A stretch of DNA of 64,000 nt from Clostridia bacterium (GTDB lineage: Bacteria > Bacillota > Clostridia > Christensenellales > Aristaeellaceae), in assembly GCA_017524725.1 (NCBI GenBank), contig JAFXUZ010000004.1, forward strand, positions 1 to 64,000, in the 5' to 3' direction. Shown one piece after another: positions 43,528 through 54,000 of this stretch. The notes under the pieces are model-generated. The model had not been told where the DNA came from and searched no databases. It saw nothing but the letters and a program-made list of their open reading frames with translations. Within the stretch, counting starts at the first letter, position 1, and each line of letters opens with the position of its first letter. The position numbers were made by a program, and so were the translations under genes.

Positions 43528-44541
43528 ATGCGGGTACTTTTGACCGGCGGCGCCGGCTTCATCGGGTCCCATACCGCCTTAAAGCTGCTGGAGGCGGGCC
43601 ATGAGGCGATCTCCTTGGACAATTTGTCCAATTCTTCGGCGGAAAGCCTGAAGAGGGTTTCACGGATCACCGGAAAGCCCGCGCCGCTTTGCGTGGGGGA
43701 CTGCACCGTGGAGGCGGACGTGGAAAGGGTGTTCCGCGAGTATGCCCCTATCGAGGCGGTCATCCATTTCGCCGGGCTCAAGGCCGTGGGCGAATCGGTA
43801 TCCAAGCCGCTGGATTACTACCAGAACAACCTGGATTCCACCTTCACCCTCCTCAGGGTGATGAAAAAATTCGATTGCCGCACAGTGGTGTTCTCATCGT
43901 CGGCCACGGTCTACGGCACCAACCAGGAAATGCCCCTCAGGGAGGATTTTCCGACGGGCTGTACCAACCCCTACGGCTGGACCAAGTGGATGAACGAAAG
44001 GATCCTGACCGACTGCGCGAAGGCGATGGGGCTGAACGTGGTGCTCCTCAGGTACTTCAATCCCATCGGCGCCCATGAAAGCGGCATGATCGGCGAGGAT
44101 CCTTCGGGGATCCCGAACAACCTGATGCCCTTCATCTGTCAGGTGGCTTCGGGCAAACTGGAGTGCCTGAACGTTTTCGGCGACGATTATCCGACCCCCG
44201 ACGGGACCGGCGTGCGGGATTACATCCATGTGTGCGACCTTGCCGAGGGGCACCTGGCCGCGCTGGAATACGCGGCGGACCATCCGGGCACCGAGATCGT
44301 CAACCTGGGTACGGGCACGGGCTACAGCGTCCTGGACATCGTGCATACCTTTGAAAAGGCCAACGGCCTGACGCTTCCCTACAGGATCGCTCCCCGGCGC
44401 CCCGGCGACATCGCCGTCTGCTACGCGGACCCATCCAAGGCCGAAAAGCTTCTGGGCTGGCATGCCCGCAGGAGCCTGGAGGACATGTGCCGGGATTCCT
44501 GGAACTGGCAGAAGAACAACCCCGACGGATACGGGAAATGA
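43528..44541 (+). CDS. galE: UDP-glucose 4-epimerase
   Basis: 337 residues from ATG 43528 (AAAGGGGGA upstream). Short-chain dehydrogenase fold: NAD-binding GGAGFIGSH, catalytic Ser in FSSSATVYG and the Tyr149-x3-Lys153 pair in NPYGWTKW. It interconverts UDP-glucose and UDP-galactose, feeding cell-surface polysaccharide and galactose use. It has its own strong promoter and terminator. Confidence 0.96.
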   Translation: MRVLLTGGAGFIGSHTALKLLEAGHEAISLDNLSNSSAESLKRVSRITGKPAPLCVGDCTVEADVERVFREYAPIEAVIHFAGLKAVGESVSKPLDYYQNNLDSTFTLLRVMKKFDCRTVVFSSSATVYGTNQEMPLREDFPTGCTNPYGWTKWMNERILTDCAKAMGLNVVLLRYFNPIGAHESGMIGEDPSGIPNNLMPFICQVASGKLECLNVFGDDYPTPDGTGVRDYIHVCDLAEGHLAALEYAADHPGTEIVNLGTGTGYSVLDIVHTFEKANGLTLPYRIAPRRPGDIAVCYADPSKAEKLLGWHARRSLEDMCRDSWNWQKNNPDGYGK

Positions 44542-44563
44542 ACCGGCGGACTTTGCCGGATAT

Positions 44564-44603
44564 GCGGAGCGAAGGGGCGGAAGGCCCCGAGCTCCGCTTT
44601 TTT
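44564..44603 (+). terminator. Terminator after galE
   Basis: Stem GCGGAGC with GCTCCGC, inner GGGGC/GCCCC stem, then six T's. The tatD ribosome-binding site GCGGAGG begins right after the T-run. Confidence 0.85.
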
Positions 44604-44614
44604 GCGGAGGAACT

Positions 44615-45388
44615 ATGCTTGGATTCATGGACCAGCACTGCCACCTGGACGACCCGAAATTCGACCCCGACCGGGCGGAGGCGGTGCACAGGATGCTGGA
44701 GGCGGGGGTCGTCGGCTGTGTGGACTGCGGCAGCGATATCGAAAGTTCCCGCAGGGTTTTGAAGCTGGCGGCGGAGTATCCGGGGATCGTATATGCGGCC
44801 TGCGGCATCCATCCCCACGAAAGCGAAAAGGCGGACGAAAGCGACATGCAGGAACTGTGCTGCCTTCTGAAGGACCCCGCGGCCATCGCCCTGGGGGAGA
44901 TCGGCCTGGATTATTACTATGACAGCGCCTGGCGTGAAAAACAGAAGAAGGTCCTCCTGGACCAGATGGCCCTGGCCGTGGAGACGGACAAGCCTGCCGT
45001 GTTCCATATCAGGGATGCCCACGGCGATATGATCGGGATATTCAGGAGCATGGCGAAGCGGCCCCGGGGGGTGATCCACTGCTTTTCCGGAAGCGCCGAG
45101 ACCGCCATGGAATACGTCCGGATGGGGTTTTATATTTCTTTCGCCGGGCCCCTGACGTTCAAAAAGGCCCCCAACCTGGAGAGGGCCTGCGCCCTGGTGC
45201 CCGAGGACAGGCTGCTGGTGGAAACCGACAGCCCCTACATGGCCCCGGTCCCCTTCCGGGGGCAGAGGAACGAACCGGCGTACGCCGTGAAGGTGCTGGA
45301 GAAAATGGCGCTTCTGCGGGGCCGCACAGCGGAAGAAATGGCCCTGATCACGCTGAATAATACCCGGGAGGTTTACGGACTGAAATGA
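44615..45388 (+). CDS. tatD: TatD-family metal-dependent hydrolase
   Basis: 257 residues from ATG 44615 (GGAGG upstream). Metal ligands and family motifs: DQHCHLDDPKF, CGIHPHE, GEIGLDYYYD, FHIRDAHG, IHCFSGS and ETDSPYMAPVP. TatD proteins are 3'-5' exodeoxyribonucleases or related phosphoesterases. The next gene overlaps by four bases. Confidence 0.94.
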   Translation: MLGFMDQHCHLDDPKFDPDRAEAVHRMLEAGVVGCVDCGSDIESSRRVLKLAAEYPGIVYAACGIHPHESEKADESDMQELCCLLKDPAAIALGEIGLDYYYDSAWREKQKKVLLDQMALAVETDKPAVFHIRDAHGDMIGIFRSMAKRPRGVIHCFSGSAETAMEYVRMGFYISFAGPLTFKKAPNLERACALVPEDRLLVETDSPYMAPVPFRGQRNEPAYAVKVLEKMALLRGRTAEEMALITLNNTREVYGLK

Positions 45389-46263
45389 AAAAAATGATCC
45401 TTTTCACCCTTGCGCTTCTCTGCGCCGCGCGCTGCGCGGGTGCCGCGGCCGACCCTGCCCTGTACCGCGTCACAGGGGAGGGCGGGGGCGTATGCTACGT
45501 TTTCGGCACCATCCACGTGGGGACCGAAAATGATGCGGAAGCCCTGGAAAAGGTCTTCGCGGCCCTGGACGGATGCGACGCGCTGCTGACCGAGGTGGAG
45601 GTGGCCCGCCTGACCGGGATCAATATCGCCTTCCTGGCCCAGGCGTCCCGCCTTCTTCTGCCCCCGTGGGACAGCATGAGCGCCCGCCTCGGAGAGGAGA
45701 CCGTCCGCGCCGTCGCCGATGCGACGGGGCTTCCCAAAGCGGCCCTGGACCGCTACGCCCCCGCCTGGGCGATGTCCTATCTGGAAGTGGTGTCCGCGTC
45801 GGAGGCCGGCCTGGGATCCGAGTGGGGCACGGACCAGCTTTTGTACGCCCACGCGCGGAAAACGGGGATCGCGAACGAAGGCCTGGAGGAAGTATCCGCC
45901 CAGATGGACGCGATGCTGTCCTTCACCGACGCCTACGTTCTGGAAGCGGTCCGTGCCTGGCTGGACGATCCCGCGGCGATGCGGCAGGAGATCGAAGGGC
46001 TGCATACCCTGTGGATGAACGGGGACCAGGAGGCCCTGGAGGCCTATGTCCGCGCCATCGCGGAGGACGACGGGGACGGCGCAGAAGAATCGTATGAGTT
46101 GATGTACGTCAAAAGGAACCTTGCCTTCGCAAGGCGCTGTGCAGACGAGATCTTATCCGGCCGCACCGTGATGACTGCCGTCGGCTGTGCCCACCTGTAC
46201 GGGGACGACGGCATTCTCCGCCTGCTGGAGGGCATGGGTTTTGCGGTGGAAAGGGTCCGGTGA
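45385..46263 (+). CDS. TraB/GumN family protein, secreted or membrane-tethered
   Basis: 292 residues. An N-terminal hydrophobic signal segment (ILFTLALLCAARCAGAAA) contains a cysteine but not a clean lipobox. The family's N-terminal YVFGTIHVG and C-terminal AVGCAHLYGDDGIL motifs carry the conserved His and Glu/His metal-site residues. TraB/GumN (Tiki-like) proteins are predicted metallopeptidases of uncertain substrate. It overlaps tatD by four bases (ATGA), so the pair is co-translated. Confidence 0.88.
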   Translation: MKKMILFTLALLCAARCAGAAADPALYRVTGEGGGVCYVFGTIHVGTENDAEALEKVFAALDGCDALLTEVEVARLTGINIAFLAQASRLLLPPWDSMSARLGEETVRAVADATGLPKAALDRYAPAWAMSYLEVVSASEAGLGSEWGTDQLLYAHARKTGIANEGLEEVSAQMDAMLSFTDAYVLEAVRAWLDDPAAMRQEIEGLHTLWMNGDQEALEAYVRAIAEDDGDGAEESYELMYVKRNLAFARRCADEILSGRTVMTAVGCAHLYGDDGILRLLEGMGFAVERVR

Positions 46264-46287
46264 CTTTGGGAAGGGGGCGGCAAGACC

Positions 46288-47184
46288 GTGGGGAAAAAGG
46301 ACAGCTTTTCCAGCCTGCGCCAGATCGACCACCATGGGGACGACGCAGTGCGCATTTACGAAAATACCGAGGCCGACGACTATCCGGCCCACTGGCACCG
46401 CTCCTATGAGCTGATCATGCCGGTCAGGAACAGCTATACCGTCGTGGTGGGAAGCGGGACCTGCGTCCTGATGCCGGGGGAGGTGCTGATCATCCCTTCT
46501 GGGATGGTGCACGAGATCCTGGCGCCCGACGACGGCATGCGCTACCTTTTCCTGGTGGACCATCGCGTCCTGTACAACATGGACGGCTTCAGCCCGGTGG
46601 AGCAGGCGTTTTATCCCTACGTGCACATGAAGAACGACGGGGAGGAAGGGATCCGGTCCCAGGTGATCGGCCTTCTGTGGCAGGCTGTGCGGGAGGATGA
46701 AGAAGGCAGGCTCATGAGCGCATCCATGGTGGTCAACTGCATCCGCCGGATCTTTATCCTGCTTTCACGAACGCTTCTTGACCTCAGGGAAAGCGGAAAT
46801 CCGGGCATCGGCCGCCGGGATTCCGACGCCCTGGTGGCGGCCACGGATTACATCACCCTGCACTGCACGGAAAAGCTGACGCTGGAGAGCGTGGCCGACT
46901 ACGCGGGATACAGCAAGTATCATTTTGCGCGGATCTTCAAGGATTATACCGGCGTCAGCTTTTATACTTATTATATGCGCCAGCGGATCCAGGTGTGCCG
47001 GGACCTGCTGGGGGACAAATCCCTTTCGGTCACCGAGGTGGCCCTCCGAACGGGCTTCGGTTCCATCGCCACCTTCAACCGGGTCTTCCGTCAGGTGGAA
47101 AACGTATCGCCCACAGAGTACCGCAGGATGCGGCAGAGCCACCGTCAGGAGGCGCAGGAAGAAACAATAAATCGCAATATCTGA
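46288..47184 (+). CDS. AraC-family transcriptional regulator of the xylan locus
   Basis: 298 residues from GTG 46288 (AAGGGGG upstream). An N-terminal cupin (HWHRSYELIMPV, VLMPGEVLIIPSGMVHEI) should bind a sugar. A C-terminal double HTH (about 195-290) has TLESVADYAGYSKYHFARIFKDYTG in pieces and the second helix region FGSIATFNRVFRQV. It precedes the Lpl-type transporter in the same direction and is presumably its activator. Confidence 0.93.
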   Translation: MGKKDSFSSLRQIDHHGDDAVRIYENTEADDYPAHWHRSYELIMPVRNSYTVVVGSGTCVLMPGEVLIIPSGMVHEILAPDDGMRYLFLVDHRVLYNMDGFSPVEQAFYPYVHMKNDGEEGIRSQVIGLLWQAVREDEEGRLMSASMVVNCIRRIFILLSRTLLDLRESGNPGIGRRDSDALVAATDYITLHCTEKLTLESVADYAGYSKYHFARIFKDYTGVSFYTYYMRQRIQVCRDLLGDKSLSVTEVALRTGFGSIATFNRVFRQVENVSPTEYRRMRQSHRQEAQEETINRNI

Positions 47185-47229
47185 GCAGTATACGGCTTTT
47201 TCTGATAAGACGCCGGAGTGTTTATCCTG

Positions 47230-47255
47230 TAGAATATCATTAGTTTTTAGTGATA
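47230..47255 (+). promoter_or_regulatory. Candidate promoter -10 and operator upstream of lplB
   Basis: TAGAAT (47230-47235) has no good -35 box, as expected for an activated promoter. An imperfect palindrome TATCATTA-GTTTT-TAGTGATA (47235-47255) follows at the likely transcription start. It is a candidate AraC or other regulator site; the assignment is weak. Confidence 0.4.
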
Positions 47256-47331
47256 CTTTTTTACAAATTCGCTCAAAAGCACAAGGGGGAGGCCCGGAAA
47301 ACGGGCATTTCACAGACGGGGGGGAACCGAA

Positions 47332-48297
47332 TTGACCCAGAAATCAATTACTCAAACCGGAGCACCTCCGGTTAAGCTGCGGAAAATGTCCTTCGGCACC
47401 TATATGCGCAGGTACGGGACACTGTACATCCTGCTGCTTTTGCCGATCGCCTTTTTCCTGATCTTCCGCTACTATCCCATGCAGTGGATCGCCCTGGCCT
47501 TCAAGAAGAACAACATCATCCAGCCGCTGTGGAACGTGCCCTGGGTGGGGTTTGAATGGTTTGAAAAGGCTTTTAAGACCAAGGCCTTCATCACCGCCCT
47601 CAAGAACACCCTGGTCCTCAACCTGATGGACCTGGTGTGCGGCTTCCCGGCCCCGATCATCCTGGCGCTCCTTTTGAACGAACTGACCTTCAAGCGCTTC
47701 AAGAAGCTGACCCAGACCATCCTCTACCTGCCCCACTTCCTCAGCTGGATCATCATCTCCGGCCTGGCGACCCGCCTGCTGGCGGACAACGACGGCCTTT
47801 TGAACCTGGTGTACAAGCAGATGAAGGGGAACTCCGGCGCTTATATCCCCTTCCTGAGCAATCCCCAGTACTGGCGGTGGACCTACATCGTGCTGGGCAT
47901 CTGGAAGGAAGCCGGCTGGGGTACCATCATCTATCTGGCCGCCCTGACCAACATCAGCCCCGAACTGTACGAGGCCGCTGCGGTGGACGGCGCGGGCCGT
48001 TTCAGCCGCATGTGGCATGTGACCCTTCCCGGACTGCGTCCCACCATCATCACCCTGCTGATCATGCGCATGGGCTACATCCTGGGCAGCGAGTTCGACC
48101 GGCCCCTGGCCATGTCCAACAAACTGGTGACGGACGTGTCGCAATTGATATCCATCTTTGTGTACGAACAGGGCATCCAGGGCCTCAAGTATTCGCTGAC
48201 GACGGCCGTGGGCCTCTTCCAGAGCGTCGTCGCCGTCATCTTTATCCTTGGGACCAATGCGCTGGCCAAGCGGATCGGCGAGCGCGGCATTATGTAA
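47332..48297 (+). CDS. lplB: LplB-type ABC sugar permease
   Basis: 321 residues, TTG start (47332) behind GGGGGG. Six membrane helices of the MalF/LplB type; the cytoplasmic EAA loop reads EAAAVDGAGRFSRMWHVTLP, the contact with the ATPase. The ATPase gene is not in the window, as is common for this family. It forms one half of the permease with the next gene. In Paenibacillus aldouronate clusters, an lplA-lplB-ytcP transporter sits with GH67 and xylosidases, as here. Confidence 0.94.
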   Translation: MTQKSITQTGAPPVKLRKMSFGTYMRRYGTLYILLLLPIAFFLIFRYYPMQWIALAFKKNNIIQPLWNVPWVGFEWFEKAFKTKAFITALKNTLVLNLMDLVCGFPAPIILALLLNELTFKRFKKLTQTILYLPHFLSWIIISGLATRLLADNDGLLNLVYKQMKGNSGAYIPFLSNPQYWRWTYIVLGIWKEAGWGTIIYLAALTNISPELYEAAAVDGAGRFSRMWHVTLPGLRPTIITLLIMRMGYILGSEFDRPLAMSNKLVTDVSQLISIFVYEQGIQGLKYSLTTAVGLFQSVVAVIFILGTNALAKRIGERGIM

Positions 48298-48309
48298 GGA
48301 GGTGCCGAC

Positions 48310-49233
48310 ATGTCTGTTATCAAGGAAGCCTCCAGAAGCAAGCAGATCAAGGAATCCGGCGGCATGATCCGTTCCGGTGCCACCCGGGTGGGGGACTGGA
48401 TCATTGCGCTCATCTGCTTTATCGTCATGTTCGTCTGCCTCCTGCCCATGCTGAACGTGCTGGCCCGGTCCCTTTCTTCCGCGGAAAGCCTGATGCGCAA
48501 CGAGGTTTTCCTGTGGCCCAAAGGCTGGAACCTGGTCGCCTACCAGACGATCCTTGGCAACGCAAAATACATCCACTCCCTGTGGTTCACCGCCATCCTC
48601 ACCGTGGGATGCACGCTGCTCAGCCTGTTCATGACCATCTGCTGCGCCTATCCCCTGACCTATGACCAGCTCAAGGGCGGCAAGGTCATCAACATGCTGA
48701 TCCTCTTCACCATGTATTTCAGCGCAGGCACCATTCCCCATTACCTGCTGATGAAGAACCTGAACATGCTGGACACTGTCTGGTGCATGGTGATCCCCTC
48801 CTGCATCAGCGTGTACAACATGATCGTCATGCGCTCCTTCTTCTACGGCATCCCCGAGAGCCTGAGGGAGGCGGCGGAGATCGACGGCGCCGGTCCGATC
48901 CGGACCCTGGTCAAGGTCTACCTTCCCCTGAGCCTGCCGGTCATCGCCACCCTGGCCCTGTTCTACGCGGTGGGCCGCTGGAACGGCTTCTCCGACGCGC
49001 TGCTGTATGTCAAGAAGGAAGAGCTTTTCCCCATCCAGCTGTACCTGTACTATGTGCTGCAGAACTCCACCCAGCAGGAGATCGCCACCCAGGAAGGCTT
49101 CGCCACCCCGGGCGTGGGCGAAACGGTCAAGATGGCTACCGTCATGTTTGCCACCGTACCGATCCTTCTGGTCTATCCCTGGCTGCAGCGCTACTTCATC
49201 GCCGGTATGACCATCGGCGCGGTGAAGGGCTGA
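48310..49233 (+). CDS. lplC: LplC/YtcP-type ABC sugar permease
   Basis: 307 residues with six membrane helices of the MalG/YtcP type. The EAA motif reads REAAEIDGAGPIRTLVKVYLP. It starts 12 bases after lplB, behind AAGGAGG. It completes the membrane channel for the binding protein encoded next. Confidence 0.94.
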   Translation: MSVIKEASRSKQIKESGGMIRSGATRVGDWIIALICFIVMFVCLLPMLNVLARSLSSAESLMRNEVFLWPKGWNLVAYQTILGNAKYIHSLWFTAILTVGCTLLSLFMTICCAYPLTYDQLKGGKVINMLILFTMYFSAGTIPHYLLMKNLNMLDTVWCMVIPSCISVYNMIVMRSFFYGIPESLREAAEIDGAGPIRTLVKVYLPLSLPVIATLALFYAVGRWNGFSDALLYVKKEELFPIQLYLYYVLQNSTQQEIATQEGFATPGVGETVKMATVMFATVPILLVYPWLQRYFIAGMTIGAVKG

Positions 49234-49290
49234 TCCTGATCCCGTTTTCCGGGGCGCATGCCCTGTAAATAATCAAAGGAGGAACGACCC

Positions 49291-50919
49291 ATGAAACGTT
49301 TGCTTGCTATCCTGCTGACCCTGGCGCTGCTGCCTGTCGCGTTCTCCGCGTTTGCCGACGCGGAATTCGCGGACGGCAAGTTCACCGCCCCCGTGAAACT
49401 GACCGTCGAAGTGTACAACCGCTACAATGACGGCGGCACCGACCCCACCTCCAGCGTCTACGCGCAGTACATCCATGACGGCATGCTCGAAAAGTACAAC
49501 GTCGACGTGGAATTCGTGTCCATCGGCCGCTGGTCCGAAGTTGACGACATCGGCAACCTGCTTGCCGCCGGTTCCGCTCCCGACGTGTGCGTCACCTATT
49601 CCTATCCCACCATCCTGACCTACGCGGACATGGGCGGCATCGTTGACCTGAGCGCTCCCCTTGCCCAGTACAAGGACGAACTGAGCAACCTGTGGAACCT
49701 GCTGGGCGATTACAACATTTATTATGACCAGGATCCGGATTCCGGCGTTCTGTGGTGCGTGGAAGCCAAGCTGGCCAACAACGCCCGCATCAACACCTTC
49801 ATCCGCAGGGACTGGCTGAACAAGCTGGGCCTGGCTGTTCCCACCACTGAGGAAGAATTCGAGAACTGCCTGATCGCTTTCCGCGACAACGCCGAGACCC
49901 TGCTGGGCGCCGACGCCGACAAGATGATCCCCTACCTGACCACCTCCGATATCGGCTGGATGAACAACCAGGTGCTCGTCGCCCACATCCCCAACGATAT
50001 CTCCGACGAGACCGCCTATGTGTACGGCTATGACAGCCGCCAGGTGCTGATGCCCGGCGCCAAGGAAGGCGTCCGCGTGCTGAACAAGTGGTACAACGAA
50101 GGCCTCATCTGGAAGGATTTCGTGCTCAACGATTCCGACCAGGCGGACAACCTGATCAAATCCGGCTGGGTCGGCGCTTTCGGCCACAACTATGACTATC
50201 CCTACCGCAACGGCGAAGATTCCATCCAGGCCAGCATCCAGCGCGCTGCCGGTGAAGACGCCGCTTTCGTCGCCATCGAGCCCTTCACCAACGACGCCGG
50301 CATCCCCCGCAAGATCCTGTCCGACACCGTTGACCGCAAGTGCTTCCTGCCCTCCACCTGCAAGAATGTCCACGCGGCCCTTTTGTACCTGGACTTCATC
50401 TCCGATCCTGAGACCATCAAATTCCTCCAGGTCGGCAAGGAAGGCATTGTGCACGAAGTGACCGAAGACGGCGCCTACAAGCTGCTGACCATGGACGCCG
50501 ACAACAAGGCCGTCTGGATCCAGAACAGCCTGAACAACATCGACCACACCATCACCGTGAACGGCCAGTACCTGGGCGACGCCACTGCCGCGTCCTTCGC
50601 CCTGGGCTATGCCGCGGTTGATCCCGAGCTCCTGACCATCGCCTACAATGTGGCCATGAACGAAGGCCGCGTCTTCGCCAAGTTCGCCGTCGGCGCCATC
50701 GCCGCTGAGAACGAGGTCGGCTCCAGCCTGGACAACTATCGCGACACCTGGCTTTGCAAGGCTGTCGTCGCCTCCGTCGAGGAATTCGACGCTGTGTATG
50801 ACGAAGGCCAGAGGGAATACCTGGAAGACAAGGAAGGCCAGAGCATCATCGACGAGCGCGCCGCGAAGATCCTCGAGGTGTACGGCGTCGAAGTGCCGAC
50901 CGATCTGCTGACCAAGTAA
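49291..50919 (+). CDS. lplA: Extracellular sugar-binding protein of the Lpl transporter
   Basis: 542 residues. Signal peptide MKRLLAILLTLALLPVAFSA with cleavage near AFA-DAE; no lipobox cysteine, so it may be released or held otherwise. The mature domain follows LplA/family 1 proteins: SIGRWSEVDDIGNLLAAGSAPDV, RRDWLNKLGLAVPTTEEEF and VRVLNKWYNEGLI. Third gene of the operon after the two permeases, followed by a strong terminator. Substrate inferred as xylo- or aldouronate oligosaccharides from the downstream hydrolases. Confidence 0.92.
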   Translation: MKRLLAILLTLALLPVAFSAFADAEFADGKFTAPVKLTVEVYNRYNDGGTDPTSSVYAQYIHDGMLEKYNVDVEFVSIGRWSEVDDIGNLLAAGSAPDVCVTYSYPTILTYADMGGIVDLSAPLAQYKDELSNLWNLLGDYNIYYDQDPDSGVLWCVEAKLANNARINTFIRRDWLNKLGLAVPTTEEEFENCLIAFRDNAETLLGADADKMIPYLTTSDIGWMNNQVLVAHIPNDISDETAYVYGYDSRQVLMPGAKEGVRVLNKWYNEGLIWKDFVLNDSDQADNLIKSGWVGAFGHNYDYPYRNGEDSIQASIQRAAGEDAAFVAIEPFTNDAGIPRKILSDTVDRKCFLPSTCKNVHAALLYLDFISDPETIKFLQVGKEGIVHEVTEDGAYKLLTMDADNKAVWIQNSLNNIDHTITVNGQYLGDATAASFALGYAAVDPELLTIAYNVAMNEGRVFAKFAVGAIAAENEVGSSLDNYRDTWLCKAVVASVEEFDAVYDEGQREYLEDKEGQSIIDERAAKILEVYGVEVPTDLLTK

Positions 50920-50949
50920 GCAAATCGTCGGACGCTCAAAGGATTTCAG

Positions 50950-50978
50950 CAGGGGCGGCTCCGGCCGCCCCTGTTTTT
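50950..50978 (+). terminator. Terminator after lplA
   Basis: Stem CAGGGGCGGC with GCCGCCCCTG, tetraloop TCCG, then five T's. Confidence 0.92.
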
Positions 50979-51085
50979 GACAGGCTCCGCGGAAAAGACC
51001 GGCGGGGAAGCATCCGGCGCTTATAATGCGTTCGAGGTGCTGACGGCCCGTCCCCGGGAGGGGACGCGGCCCGGAGGAAAGACGG

Positions 51086-54000
51086 ATGAAAAAGAACCTG
51101 ACGGACGGCTGGCGCTTTGCGCTCATCCCCCCGGACTCATGCCCCGACGGGGCTGAATGGAAGGATGTATCCCTGCCCCACGATTTCCTGATCCATGACG
51201 CGGACCGGCTGTATGCGGACGGGGACGGGTGGTATCAGCGAACGCTCCACTTTGACAGGACTGCCCTGGAGGGCGAAACATGGCTTTGCTTTGACGGGGC
51301 CTATCCTGACGCGGCGGTCTTTTTGAACGGGAAAAAGATTTGTGAGCATCACTACGGATACACGGCTTTCAACGTGAGCCTTACCGGTCATATCCTGGAA
51401 GGGGACAACGACCTGAGGGTTCTCTGCCGCCACCGGGCGCCCTGCAGCCGCTGGTACTCCGGCGCAGGACTTTTCCGGGATGTGGCGCTGCATATCGAGG
51501 GGAAAAAGCACGTACTGCCATGCAGCGTGTATTTTTCCGCCCGCCGCCTGCCCTCCGGCGCCTGGCGCATGGCTGTTTCCTGCCGCTGCGCGGGGGCGGA
51601 ATGCGGGGATGAAGCGGTGTTTGTCCTGAAGGACGGGACGGGCAAGGAGGTGCTTCGGTTCACGGCCCCGGTATCCCCGGAGGGGGAAACGAAAGCGGTA
51701 AGGGAAGTGAGCGGCGTCAGGCTGTGGGATGTTGCCGATCCCTGCATATATACCCTCGAAACGTCCTTCGCCGAAAGCAGGGAGGTTGTGACCGTCGGGT
51801 TCCGGGAGACCGCCTTTGACCGCCAAAGGGGCTTTTTCCTGAACGGGAGGCATCTGAAAATACGGGGCGTCTGCCTGCACCACGATCTGGGCGCCCTGGG
51901 GGCGGCCTTTAATGCCAAAGCGGCCGAAAGGCAATTGAAACTGATGAAGGAGATGGGCGTCAACGCCGTCCGCTTCAGCCACAATCCCCCCGCACGTGAA
52001 ATGATGGAGCTTTGCGACCGCATGGGGATTTTGGCGGACAGCGAGCTGTACGATATGTGGGAAAGGAGCAAGACTCCCTTTGATCACGCCAGGTTTTTTA
52101 ACGGGGATTGGCAGGAGAACGTCCGGGAATGGGTGTGCCGGGACAGGAACCACCCCTGTCTTGTGATGTGGTCCATCGGCAATGAGATCCAGGACATGCA
52201 CGTTTCCGAGCGCGGCGAAATGTGGACCCGTCTCCTTTCGGAAGAGACCGCAAAGTACGATCCTGAGGGAAACGGCCTTGTCACCTTCGGAAGCAATTAT
52301 ATGCCCTGGGAAGGGGCGCAGAGATGCGCCGATATCATAAAGGCGCCGGGCTACAATTACGCCGAAAAATATTATGACGCCCATCACGCCGCCCATCCGG
52401 ACTGGGTGATCTACGGCAGCGAGACCGCGTCGGTTTTGCAGAGCCGGGGCGTATACCATTTCCCCCTGGACAGGGACATCCTTTCCGACGACGACCTGCA
52501 GTGTTCGTCCCTGGGCAATTCCAAGACCTCCTGGGGCTCACAGGACCCGGAAAAAATGCTCCGGGAGGAGGAGGAAAGGCCATACACCCTGGGGCAGTTT
52601 ATCTGGAGCGGGATCGACTACATCGGCGAGCCCACCCCATACCACACCAGGACCTGTTATTTCGGACAGGCGGACACCGCCTGCTTCCCCAAGGATACGT
52701 ACTATATGTATAAGGCTGCCTGGTCGGGGGAGAAGACGGTGCATATCGGCGTCACCTGGGACTGGAATCCCGGGCAGACGATCGACGTACCGGTGTGGAC
52801 CAACTGCGAAAATATTGAGCTGTTCCTGAACGGCCGCTCCCTTGGGACGAAGGGACCGGGCAGGGGATACCGCTGCGTCTGGCATATCCCCTATGAAGAA
52901 GGCGTTCTGGAAGCCGTCGGCGACGGAAGCGTCAGGGACGTTCGCTCCTCCTTCGGGGACAGCTTCGCCCTGCGCCTGACCGCGTCAGCCGACTGCCTTG
53001 CAGCCGACGGGAAGGACCTTTGCTTCCTGACGGCCGAGGCGCTGGACGCCCGGGGCAGGGCAGTGGAAAACGCGGTGGACCGCGTATGCGTGTCCGTGGA
53101 AGGAAAAGGATGCCTGATGGGCCTTGACAACGGCGACTCCACCGATCCGGACGGGTACCGGGTGTCCTCAAGGCGGCTGTTCGGGGGGAAGCTGCTGATC
53201 ATCGTCGGCGCTCTGGACGAGCCGGGGGAGATACGCGTGCGTATTTCGTCCCCGGGCCTCAAACCCGCGGAGAAGATCCTGACGGCGCTCCCCTGCGCGG
53301 GTGAAAAGCGGCGCAGGATCCCACCCGGGATCGTGCCCGGCAGGGAGGGTCCCAAAGACGTGCGGAAGATCGTCCTAAAGCGGCTTGACTCCGGCACGCT
53401 GTGCCCGGGGCATGACACGGCGGAATTCGCCGTGTCCACCCTGCCGGCTGATGCCGACTGCCCCCTTTCCTTCCGTGCCCGCAACGCCGACGGGATCACC
53501 CTGCCCGGAGCCGGGATCAGGCGGGAAGGGGACAGGATCTTCCTGTCCGTGAACGGGGACGGGAAGGCGTTCCTGCGGGCTTCGGCCGCAAACGGGGAGG
53601 ACCATCCCCGGGTGCTGTCCGAAATGGACCTTCAGGCCGAGGGCTTCGGCAAAGCGTCCCTGGACCCCTACACCTTCGTATCCGCCGGGCTTTGCGACAT
53701 GAAACGGGGCGAGGTGACCCCGGGGAACGAGCACGGCGTGGCCTTCAGCCGGGACGGGGAGAGCATGGCGGGCTTTTCGAGTGTTGAATTTGGGCCCGAC
53801 GGATCGGACACGCTGACGCTGCCGGTCTTTGCCCTGGACGGCAAACGGTACGAGATCGAACTCTGGGACGGCGACGGACCGGAGAGGAAAATGATCGCCC
53901 GGCTGCCGTATCAGAAGGAATGCATATGGAATACCTACCAGGAGGAGACCTGGAAGCTTCCCGTAAGGCTTAAAGGCGTGCGATCCCTGTGCTTTGTGAT

